DNA of 11,106 nt from Alphaproteobacteria bacterium (GTDB lineage Bacteria > Pseudomonadota > Alphaproteobacteria > UBA8366): NCBI GenBank assembly GCA_018665505.1, contig JABJCS010000791.1:1-11106 (forward strand), given 5' to 3'. A model generated the notes under the pieces. It saw only the letters and a list, made by a program, of their open reading frames with translations. It did no database searches and was not told the origin of the DNA. Of the stretch, positions 1-6,154 are shown piece by piece. The position numbers and the translations under genes were made by a program. The first letter of the stretch is position 1. Each line of letters opens with the position of its first letter.

Positions 1-111
1 AACTATTTTACTCGATCGCGAAAGGATAAAACGAAACACAATCAATCAACGACGATTGCAATGCCGCAATCAAGCCGCCTAATATCAAACAACAGATGAG
101 CCAAGCTCTCC

Positions 112-393
112 ACTGAATCAAACAGCCTTCCGTTCCAAAAATCCTGACGACGGACAGTCGAGGATAAAGGCATCCGCCACGCCTATATCAAACGCGGAAC
201 GCCACAATTTAATGTTAGGGTAGAGAGATCACACCGCTCGGACGGCCAGGTGTTCTATCAGCTTCTCGACTACAAGAATGATGTTGATCTCGAAGCAAAG
301 CTATCTGAATGGGAGCGCTTTTATAACTTCCACAGACCACACGGGGCCTTCAGCGGAAAAACACCTTACGAAGCACTCAAGGAAAAACTATAA
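112..393 (+). pseudogene. Degenerate 3' end of an IS481-family transposase
   Basis: Reading in one frame to the TAA at 391-393, the translation contains EDKGIRHAYIKRGTPQFN, then VERSHRSDG, then WERFYNFHRPHG and TPYEALKEKL. This is the C-terminal end of the DDE integrase core of IS481-type transposases; the Glu of VERSH would be the last catalytic residue. The upstream half of the core, with both catalytic Asp residues, is missing. A TGA at 145-147 interrupts the frame, yet residues before it (PFQK, around 130-141) still resemble the family, so the frame decayed by point mutation as well as truncation. No start codon or RBS is associated with it. I see no convincing terminal inverted repeat; a run ending in ACA near 418-420 is only a possible right end. 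It is a dead remnant marking an old insertion at the left edge of the stress cluster. Confidence 0.85.
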
Positions 394-580
394 TCGCTAC
401 ACGAGTAACGGCAGCTTACAATAGATCGGGATTCGAAAAAGATGCGCAGCGACCGACCATTTTATTTCACAAACCTAAAGGCAGGAGATGGAGTTAGCAA
501 AATTACCAATTTCATTGTCGACCTTGGTGGGTTAGAACGCCGGCCACTTGGCATCATTGCGGCAAATAAAGGAGAATGAA
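394..580. other. Intergenic region between transposase remnant and small exported protein
   Basis: AT-rich sequence without a recognisable gene. A 15-codon frame with a plausible RBS (GGAG just before ATG at 488, stop TAG at 533) has no recognisable product. No TGATCC-type promoter is present, and no clear sigma-70 promoter could be picked out. The only firm signal is the Shine-Dalgarno AAAGGAG ending at 574, which serves the GTG start at 581. Confidence 0.4.
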
Positions 581-775
581 GTGAAAAATATTGCAAGAAT
601 GATAGCGGCAGCTGGAGTCTTGAGTACTCCGTCTATGTCGCTTGCCCATGTAGGCCACATTGGGTCCGAAATGATATCTCACACTCCGACACATATAGCC
701 GAAATCTTCATTATACTGTCAGCTTGCGTGGTTACGATATTTTTCTTCAGGGATGCAAGGAACCGGGGAAATTAG
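581..775 (+). CDS. Small His-rich exported or membrane protein, possibly DUF6732-like
   Basis: A 64-residue protein if started at GTG 581, chosen because AAAGGAG lies six bases upstream and the start gives a clean signal sequence (MKN, then a hydrophobic stretch to about residue 22, SMSLA followed by HVGH). An in-frame ATG at 548 adds eleven polar residues and lacks an RBS. After the putative cleavage site the mature N-terminus is rich in histidine (residues 23, 26, 34, 38). One transmembrane helix follows at about 40-58 and a short charged tail RDARNRGN. This layout (signal, AHxGH motif, short helix, basic tail) recalls the small DUF6732 proteins of Rhodobacter relatives; that assignment is from memory and tentative. 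The histidines could bind a metal, but no function is known to me. It is not preceded by the RpoE-type promoter found elsewhere in the window, so it is probably outside that regulon. Confidence 0.6.
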   Translation: MKNIARMIAAAGVLSTPSMSLAHVGHIGSEMISHTPTHIAEIFIILSACVVTIFFFRDARNRGN

Positions 776-1046
776 GCCCTGCCACATATTTAACTTTTGT
801 ATCGATGAATTTTTTATCCGATCGCGAGGGTAAGTTGTGCTGAAGCATGTATACCCAGTCGGTCTGCATGATTGTACCTTGGAATCAACAGCAAAGACCC
901 GATGCCACCCGAGCGCAGCCTAACGTGCAGCTACCGCATGTTGATGAAGGATAAACGAAACAATTGCGCACTCTCCGATGATAATAGTATCCCCTGACAT
1001 AATGAATGCACATCGCGACAACGGCTGAGAATTAGAGGAGCGGGAC
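776..1046. other. Intergenic region, no gene seen
   Basis: I see no gene, tRNA or strong terminator. The minus-strand frames here are low-complexity shadows. A 16-base stretch at 947-962 nearly repeats one at 22-38 near the window start (one-base gap). The region ends with the RBS GAGGAG at 1035-1040 that serves the TTG start at 1047. Confidence 0.4.
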
Positions 1047-1496
1047 TTGGCGGATTCAAAACTAAGTGGACCTTGGGCTTTATCTGATGTTGAGGTGTTT
1101 TTGCACCAAGCTCTGATCCCAGTGCGATTATCTGCAATCTCACCTTCAGGGTGGCCGACAGTTGTATCGCTCTGGTTCATTTATGAAGATGGCGTCCTCA
1201 AGTGCGCCAGTAAACCTAGCGCTCGCATTACCGAATTACTGCGAGAAAATCCCAAATGCGGTTTCGAGATCGCCGGTGAGACACCCCCTTACCACGGTGT
1301 CCGAGGTCAAGGCCTCGCCACTCTCGACCACAAATCTGGACCCACTCTGTTGCCACGTCTCATCGACCGTTATATCGGGCCGGATATCACACCGTTTCGG
1401 CGCTGGCTTTTGCTCGGTCAAGCTGAAGAAGTAGGCATCATTATACGGCCCATACGCCTGATGAGTTGGGACTATCGGAAACGGATGCAGAGCTGA
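1047..1496 (+). CDS. FMN-binding split-barrel protein (pyridoxamine 5'-phosphate oxidase family)
   Basis: A 149-residue protein of the pyridoxamine-phosphate-oxidase-like split-barrel superfamily. The sequence VVSLWFIYEDGVLKCAS followed by RITELLRENPKCGFEI is the typical two-strand core, in which the substrate-facing strand is followed by a helix that removes 'old' residues and by the flavin-side strand. These small proteins bind FMN, F420 or haem and act as oxidoreductases or binding proteins; this one cannot be assigned a substrate, and the length is too short for a true PdxH. Translation likely starts at TTG 1047, with GAGGAG six bases upstream; no ATG exists near the N-terminus of the conserved part. 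It ends 12 bases from the stop of folE on the other strand (convergent). No RpoE-type promoter lies upstream, so co-regulation with the stress cluster is not supported. Confidence 0.75.
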   Translation: MADSKLSGPWALSDVEVFLHQALIPVRLSAISPSGWPTVVSLWFIYEDGVLKCASKPSARITELLRENPKCGFEIAGETPPYHGVRGQGLATLDHKSGPTLLPRLIDRYIGPDITPFRRWLLLGQAEEVGIIIRPIRLMSWDYRKRMQS

Positions 1497-1508
1497 TGGC
1501 TAAATTTT

Positions 1509-2144
1509 TTAATGCCGTAGGGCATCCAATAACTCCGACCGTGTCGCCAGGTTGTCCTGAAAACACCCCAACATGCAACTCGTTCTCATTGTGACATCAG
1601 ATTTTTTGACGCCGCGGGTCGTCATGCATTGATGCTGAGCCTCGATCACAACTCCCACGCCTTTCGGTTCCAGCACTTGTTCGATGGTTTTGGCGATCTG
1701 TTTCGTAAATCGTTCCTGAATTTGTAGTCTCTTGCCAAACGTTTCAACTACACGTGCCAGCTTACTGATGCCAACGACGCGGTTGTGGGGGACATAGGCA
1801 ACATGCGCCACACCGATGATCGGCACCATGTGGTGCTCACAATGGCTCTCAAAGCTCACGTTCTTTAGCAATACCATCTCATCGTAACCATCGGTCTCTT
1901 CGAAAGTACGACGCAACATCTCGCTTGGCTCTAGCGTATAGCCTGCGAAAAATTCTTCATACGACCGAACAACGCGCTGCGGTGTATCACGCAACCCTTC
2001 GCGATCGGGGTCATCGCCCGCCCATTCGATCAAAGTTCGTACAGCAGCTTCCGCTTCCGCTTGGCTCGGTTTTTCAACTGTCGCGAAAAACTCTTGCCCG
2101 TCAGCATCTAAATCGGAAAAGCTCGGCGTCACACAATCATTCAT
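1509..2144 (-). CDS. folE: GTP cyclohydrolase I (FolE)
   Basis: Converts GTP to 7,8-dihydroneopterin triphosphate plus formate, the first step to tetrahydrofolate and other pterins; cytosolic, normally a toroidal decamer. Hallmarks are clear: [19 protein letters not shown] and [14 protein letters not shown] near the N-terminus, then [12 protein letters not shown] and [13 protein letters not shown]. The zinc ligands are Cys102, His105 and Cys173 with the start used here. At 211 residues it has the usual length. The frame stays open to 2306, but that extension (a hydrophobic, non-conserved 54 residues) overlaps the promoter region and would start upstream of the likely transcript. I chose ATG 2144 because GAAG lies nine bases upstream; ATG 2162 is a possible alternative without an RBS. 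The gene is divergent from the DUF6134 operon and has its own RpoE-type promoter at 2202-2230, so pterin synthesis appears tied to the singlet-oxygen response. Identity is certain; the exact start is less so. Confidence 0.95.
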   Translation of the reverse strand: MNDCVTPSFSDLDADGQEFFATVEKPSQAEAEAAVRTLIEWAGDDPDREGLRDTPQRVVRSYEEFFAGYTLEPSEMLRRTFEETDGYDEMVLLKNVSFESHCEHHMVPIIGVAHVAYVPHNRVVGISKLARVVETFGKRLQIQERFTKQIAKTIEQVLEPKGVGVVIEAQHQCMTTRGVKKSDVTMRTSCMLGCFQDNLATRSELLDALRH

Positions 2145-2201
2145 ATCGATTTTCTTCAACATTAGAGTTGGGCTTAGGCCAACCAGATTAACTATGATAA
2201 C

Positions 2202-2230
2202 CTTTACGTTGCGGGGATTTAGTTGGATCA
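2202..2230 (-). promoter_or_regulatory. RpoE (ECF11)-type promoter for folE
   Basis: On the minus strand, TGATCC (2230-2225), a 17-base spacer, then GTAAAG (2207-2202). This fits the TGATCC / GTAAGA-like elements known for R. sphaeroides RpoE targets. Transcription would start near 2195, about 50 bases before ATG 2144. It sits back to back with the plus-strand copy at 2261-2289. Confidence 0.8.
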
Positions 2231-2260
2231 CTGGCGCTATCGGACCGGATACGGCGGCGA

Positions 2261-2289
2261 TGATCCATATCGACGGTGACGTCGTAACG
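2261..2289 (+). promoter_or_regulatory. RpoE (ECF11)-type promoter for the DUF6134-SDR-NTF2 operon
   Basis: TGATCC (2261-2266), a 17-base spacer, then GTAACG (2284-2289). It has the same -35 hexamer and spacer length as the three other copies in the window. Transcription would start near 2296, about 28 bases before the ATG at 2324. Confidence 0.8.
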
Positions 2290-2323
2290 GAGACAATGTA
2301 ATTCATTAGACAAAGTAATTAAT

Positions 2324-3049
2324 ATGAGAATTCTCTGGAAGTTCGCCGCTTCGCTCTTCGTTGTCTCTTTTGCTTTGATGTCCGGCATTGGGGTAAAGGC
2401 CAGCAATGCTGTCGGTTTGGCTGCCAAGGATGACCCTATCGCGCTTTACGGAAAAGAGATTACGTTCGACGTATTCCGCGAAAATCGACGCGTTGGTTTT
2501 CATACCGTGCGGTTTAATCGAGAGGGAGATGAACTCTTCGTCAATAGCCGTTTCGAACTCAAAATTGACGTCCTATTCTTTACAGTCTATCGCTTTCTCT
2601 ATCAATCTGACGCCATCTGGCGGGGCGCATCTATCAATAGTCTAAAAGTCCAAGTGGATGATAACGGGGAAGCATTTCGATTGAGTGCCAACAGAACCGG
2701 CAAAGATATGAGTATCCGTTCCTCAGCAGGCACAACCGAATTCCAGGGACGTTTATTCCCAACGAATCACTGGAATTCACATGTCCTCCACGAACGGCAT
2801 GTCTTGAATACATTGACGGGACAAATAAACAGAGTACGGATAGAGGCCCGGCAGCGAGAACGCGTGCCTACGGAACGAGGTGAGATCGAAGCGACACGCT
2901 ACGCATATACTGGCGAACTCCAGACAGAGGTCTGGTACGATGACATGGGACGCTGGGTCAAAATGCGCTTTGCCGGTCGGGACGGCACCCCGATCGACTA
3001 TGTCTGCCAACGCTGTCAGGGCCCGAGCACGAAATCGGCAGTAAAATGA
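2324..3049 (+). CDS. Exported DUF6134-like protein, first gene of the stress operon
   Basis: A 241-residue protein with a Sec-type signal peptide: basic MRILWK, a hydrophobic stretch to about residue 23, likely cleavage after VKA (residue 26). The mature part is rich in beta-strand-like segments (FDVFRENRRVGFHTVRF at about 49-65, then SRFELKIDVLFFTVYRF, then TGELQTEVWYDDMGRWVKMRF near the C-terminus). This pattern of 'modified envelope lipid-binding barrel' resembles DUF6134/DUF3108-type periplasmic proteins; function unknown. Two closely spaced cysteines (YVCQRC) lie close to the C-terminus. Its stop codon overlaps the SDR start by four bases (ATGA), so the two are translationally coupled. 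The RpoE-type promoter at 2261-2289 lies just upstream. The RBS is weak. A periplasmic role in handling oxidised lipid products is plausible but is inference only. Confidence 0.75.
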   Translation: MRILWKFAASLFVVSFALMSGIGVKASNAVGLAAKDDPIALYGKEITFDVFRENRRVGFHTVRFNREGDELFVNSRFELKIDVLFFTVYRFLYQSDAIWRGASINSLKVQVDDNGEAFRLSANRTGKDMSIRSSAGTTEFQGRLFPTNHWNSHVLHERHVLNTLTGQINRVRIEARQRERVPTERGEIEATRYAYTGELQTEVWYDDMGRWVKMRFAGRDGTPIDYVCQRCQGPSTKSAVK

Positions 3050-3813
3050 CGACGTTGGATGGCACAAAGAAGGTCATCTGGATTACCGGCGCGGGAAAAG
3101 GCATCGGCAGGGCTCTCGCCAATCACTATGCGTCGGCTGGTTGGATCGTCGCCGCAAGTGCGCGAACCGAAGCCGACCTTAGAACGCTGGCTGAACAAGC
3201 ACCCAAGGGGAGCATCAAGCCCTTTTCGCTCAATGTGGCTGATCAAGAGGCAACGGCGGAAACCGTACGTCAGATCGAATTGGAACTGGGCGCCGTGGAT
3301 ATAGCGATATTCAATGCCGGAACGTACCTTCGGATGGGTGCCAAAGGCTTTTCCGTTGATGAGTTCCGCCAATTGGTTGAGACCAACCTCATGGGAACGG
3401 TGAATGGGCTAGATCCAATAATGAAAGTATTCTTGGCACGCAGAAGCGGCCATATAGCGGTAGTGGCCTCTCTGGCTGGATACCGCGGCCTACCGGGCGC
3501 CGCCGCCTATGGCGCCACTAAGGCGGCTTTGACCAACATGTGCGAAGCCTTGAAGCCCGATCTTAAAAAATCTGGGGTCAAACTGAGTTTGATCAACCCA
3601 GGATTTGTGGAAACACCGTTGACCGCGCAGAATGATTTCCCCATGCCATTTCTGATACCGGTTGAAGAAGCAGTAGCGCACATCGTTCGTGGCCTGGAGC
3701 GATCGGATTTCGAGATCGCCTTTCCAGGCCGTTTCGCATTTCTGATGAAAGTGCTGCGTATTCTGCCGGATCGCTTGTTCTTCGCGCTGACCCGTCGGAT
3801 GCTTCGAGAATGA
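3046..3813 (+). CDS. Short-chain dehydrogenase/reductase (classical SDR)
   Basis: A 255-residue NAD(P)-dependent oxidoreductase. The cofactor motif TGAGKGIG spans residues 14-21; the ASAR segment after the second strand (to about residue 40), with its arginine, hints at NADP preference. NAG is at 90-92, and the catalytic residues are Asn114, Ser142, Tyr155 and Lys159 (YGATK). The NPGFVETPL loop follows. The C-terminal 50 residues are longer and more hydrophobic (FLMKVLRILPDRLFFALTRR), which could form a membrane-associated or lipid-facing end. Start and stop both overlap neighbours by four bases (ATGA), the tightest form of operon coupling. An SDR is also part of the R. sphaeroides RpoE cluster (RSP_1087, from memory). 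The substrate is unknown; a lipid-derived aldehyde or ketone would fit the setting, but this is inference. Confidence 0.92.
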   Translation: MTTLDGTKKVIWITGAGKGIGRALANHYASAGWIVAASARTEADLRTLAEQAPKGSIKPFSLNVADQEATAETVRQIELELGAVDIAIFNAGTYLRMGAKGFSVDEFRQLVETNLMGTVNGLDPIMKVFLARRSGHIAVVASLAGYRGLPGAAAYGATKAALTNMCEALKPDLKKSGVKLSLINPGFVETPLTAQNDFPMPFLIPVEEAVAHIVRGLERSDFEIAFPGRFAFLMKVLRILPDRLFFALTRRMLRE

Positions 3814-4229
3814 GCACGCCACAAGATCGATACCGAACGTATCTAGAAACTCTATCTCCAGAATCCCTCGCGGAGATTTCCGCTTATGTAACCGAGGATA
3901 TCCGCTTCAAGGACCCCTTCAACGAGACCTGCGGCGTTGTTGCAATGTCGCAGGTCTTTCGCCATATGTTTGAAAACGTGCAGGGTATTAAGTTCGAGAT
4001 TTATGAAATGTTGGCTGAAGGCTCAGTCTGCCTAATGGCATGGCGCTTTGAGGGAAGACTTAGTGGCAAACCGTGGAGTTTCGACGGCACCAGCGTCATT
4101 CGTTTCTCTGAGGATGGCCGGGTTTCTGAACACATCGATCACTGGGATTCGGGTCGCAACTTCTACGAGCGTCTCCCCTTTATCGGCTGGCTACTCGCAA
4201 CTTTACGTCATCATTTTTCGGTACATTAA
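3810..4229 (+). CDS. NTF2-like / SnoaL-like protein
   Basis: A 139-residue protein of the NTF2-like fold. The order is a helical N-terminus (YRTYLETLSPESLAEISAYV), then DIRFKDPFNETCG, then a long strand region ending in SEHIDHWDSGRNFYERLP, typical of SnoaL-like members with a polar pocket. The C-terminus (FIGWLLATLRHHF) is hydrophobic. Such proteins act as isomerases, hydrolases, or ligand-binding partners; no catalytic set can be named with confidence here. It starts within the SDR stop codon (ATGA) and is the last gene of the plus-strand operon. Its final 50 bases overlap the 3' end of the convergent DUF3833 gene, so the two RpoE-driven transcripts run into each other. NTF2-like genes recur beside SDR, DUF1365, CFA and COG2907 genes in other proteobacteria (family-context knowledge from memory). 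Confidence 0.85.
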   Translation: MSTPQDRYRTYLETLSPESLAEISAYVTEDIRFKDPFNETCGVVAMSQVFRHMFENVQGIKFEIYEMLAEGSVCLMAWRFEGRLSGKPWSFDGTSVIRFSEDGRVSEHIDHWDSGRNFYERLPFIGWLLATLRHHFSVH

Positions 4230-4785
4230 AAGGTCCCGCCGAGATGCCTGATTGCCTCGCCACTTTTTGGAAGAACAGTGTCACTTCTCCAATCGCTATG
4301 CCAAACTTGCTGACCCGCGCGCGGTTAACCAGTACGCCCGACGATTGCAGAAACATCCAGTCATTGAAATGCACTCGCAGCGTACCTTCACCGATCTTTA
4401 AATCCATATCGTAACGCCAATTCAGAGCATTACCGTATGATTCGCCGATGGCGGTGCCGATCACGTCGGCAGCCCTTCCTTCGTATCGGTGTTCATCAAT
4501 TTTCTTAATCGTCCAGACGCGGCGATCAGTTTCGCCGTCGCTATAGCGAAATCGTTCATCGAGAACCAACGCCTCGCCATCCCAACTCCCCTGAATATCG
4601 ACGACAAACTGCCGACGCAGGTTGCCAAAGCGGTCTTCAAAAATTCCCCAAGCGCGGGTTTGTCCAACGAAATAGTCTTCTATGCGTAACAGCGGCTCTG
4701 CCTTGGAAAAGTCACTTGGTTTCATGCTTGTACACCCGCTTAGAACGATCAGGGCGAAAATCAGGGCGCTAATTTTGGCCACCAT
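4180..4785 (-). CDS. DUF3833 family lipoprotein
   Basis: A 201-residue protein starting with a lipoprotein signal: MVAK, a hydrophobic stretch, and lipobox LSGC with Cys18 as the lipidation site. The body has the DUF3833 pattern: YFVGQTRAWGIFEDRFGNLRRQF, VVDIQGSWDGEALVLDERFRYSDGE, RRVWTIKKIDEHRYEG, and later WRYDMDLKIGEGTLRVHFNDWMF. It is a beta-rich, lipocalin-like layout expected at the periplasmic face of a membrane. The start at 4785 has AGGAAA upstream at good spacing. It lies 16 bases after the MFS gene and is last in the operon. The R. sphaeroides RpoE operon has a DUF3833 gene in the same position (RSP_1088, from memory). Function is not established; a lipid-carrier role would be inference. 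The 3' end overlaps the convergent NTF2-like gene by 50 bases. Confidence 0.88.
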   Translation of the reverse strand: MVAKISALIFALIVLSGCTSMKPSDFSKAEPLLRIEDYFVGQTRAWGIFEDRFGNLRRQFVVDIQGSWDGEALVLDERFRYSDGETDRRVWTIKKIDEHRYEGRAADVIGTAIGESYGNALNWRYDMDLKIGEGTLRVHFNDWMFLQSSGVLVNRARVSKFGIAIGEVTLFFQKVARQSGISAGPFNVPKNDDVKLRVASR

Positions 4786-4801
4786 CGGATCGTTTCCTTA
4801 T

Positions 4802-6154
4802 TTAAGTAGACCTTATTTCCCGGCGACGTAAACGCTGCCGGATGACGGACTGTACATGTGCCGTTAACGGAAACTGCCAGACCACCAAAATAGCCATCAC
4901 CTTTATTACGACGGGAATCAGCGCATAGATCACGATGAGCGCCTGGCGTCCGGTGTCGCTCGGAATTTCCGGGTCAAACCCCGCAATTTCCAAGCTCGGT
5001 AGCGCCAAACCAACGGCTACGGCTAACGCCAATTTGGTGCTCATACCCCATAGCGCGAATTGTAGGCCGGTCTGAGAGCGACCGGATCTAAGCTTTGCAT
5101 AATCCGTTACATCCGCCTGAAGCGCCGGAGGTAGTGCCAGATCAGCCCCAAGCGCCATCCCTGTGACCACACAGACAATACCGAAGACGGCAAAATTGCC
5201 GGGCTCGATCCACGGCACGGAGATGAAGGCAACACATGCGGCAATCATGCCCCAACACCAAGCGCGATGTTTTCCGAGATTCCCACTTAAGTATAGCCAA
5301 AGTGGGATCGACACGATCGCTGCCACAAAATAAGATAGAACGAAGAGTGGCCGAATGCCGTCTCCTGCGCCGAGCCCATGCTCCAAATAGAGGAAAAACA
5401 GCGCGGCGGGAATGCCATTGGCAACACCGTTCAGAAACCAAGCCGAAAGCAATCTGAGAAAGGGCTTGTTCCTGACGAGAGCTCGCAGGCTGTCAGCTAG
5501 GCTTTGACTTTCATGGTCCGTTCGATCCGAGCGATCAGTACCCTCGGGTACTGAACTCAATAACAACGGAATAACAATTGCGCCAAGCGTGATGGCAGCC
5601 CAGGCGATCGCACCGATGGAATTGGCCTCTGACCAGCCGAGTGAAACGGTCACGGCCCCAAGCACACCCGCCCCGACAATACCAAGCAAACCGAACCCTT
5701 CGCGCCACGCGGTGATCCGCGTTCGCTCATGGTAGTCCGTGCTGAGCTCCGCCCCCCAGGCAAGATATGGGACGGCAACCATCGTCCACCCCGCATACAG
5801 CACAAGCGACCAAATCAGAAGGTAGCCGCCAGTGATACCAGCATACGGGTTCAGTATTTTATAAAGCCCGTACCCGGCGATCAGCGCGCCGACGGCAATC
5901 CAAGGTTTGCGACGAAGCCCTTTGAACTTAAATCGGTCACAGAAAATACCGACAAGCGGATCGGTGATCGCATCGAACATTCGGGCGGCCAACAGGATGT
6001 ATCCCGTCGTCGCAAGACCGACACCAAGTTGCACGCCGTAAAGTGATGGAAGATGGATATAAACAGGAATAGTCGGCAGAGCGACAACGAACGCCGGTAG
6101 CGCATACGCCAGCAGGCGCCAGCCGCGCGGCGCAGCTCCCTCTAAAGGGGACAT
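4802..6154 (-). CDS. MFS transporter, GPH (sugar:cation symporter)-like
   Basis: A 450-residue integral membrane protein with about twelve hydrophobic segments. The first cytoplasmic loop carries RMFDAITDPLVGIFCDRF (residues 59-75), the signature of the glycoside-pentoside-hexuronide:cation symporter group (MFS_2, COG2211). The second half follows a polar loop (near residues 207-220, rich in Asp, Arg and Ser). Despite the family name, members in this genomic setting (RSP_1089 in R. sphaeroides, from memory) have no proven sugar substrate. Its start overlaps the 3' end of the methyltransferase gene by 13 bases, so it is part of the same operon. Given the lipid-modifying neighbours, it could move a lipid, lysolipid or oxidised fatty acid, but the sequence does not show this. 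Confidence 0.9.
   Translation of the reverse strand: MSPLEGAAPRGWRLLAYALPAFVVALPTIPVYIHLPSLYGVQLGVGLATTGYILLAARMFDAITDPLVGIFCDRFKFKGLRRKPWIAVGALIAGYGLYKILNPYAGITGGYLLIWSLVLYAGWTMVAVPYLAWGAELSTDYHERTRITAWREGFGLLGIVGAGVLGAVTVSLGWSEANSIGAIAWAAITLGAIVIPLLLSSVPEGTDRSDRTDHESQSLADSLRALVRNKPFLRLLSAWFLNGVANGIPAALFFLYLEHGLGAGDGIRPLFVLSYFVAAIVSIPLWLYLSGNLGKHRAWCWGMIAACVAFISVPWIEPGNFAVFGIVCVVTGMALGADLALPPALQADVTDYAKLRSGRSQTGLQFALWGMSTKLALAVAVGLALPSLEIAGFDPEIPSDTGRQALIVIYALIPVVIKVMAILVVWQFPLTAHVQSVIRQRLRRREIRST

Noticed and set aside
488..535. 15-codon peptide ORF with RBS upstream of the small His-rich gene
   Set aside because: Too short and unrecognised; could be a leader peptide, but nothing supports that.
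1114..1119. TGATCC inside the split-barrel gene as a further RpoE promoter
   Set aside because: No GTA-type -10 at 17 bases and it lies within coding sequence; TGATCC at 5713, 8206 and 9365 (and minus-strand copies near 6270, 7170, 9144 and 10338) fail in the same way.
2145..2306. 54-residue N-terminal extension of FolE from ATG 2306
   Set aside because: It is not FolE-like, spans both divergent promoters and starts upstream of the predicted transcript; the frame is open by chance.
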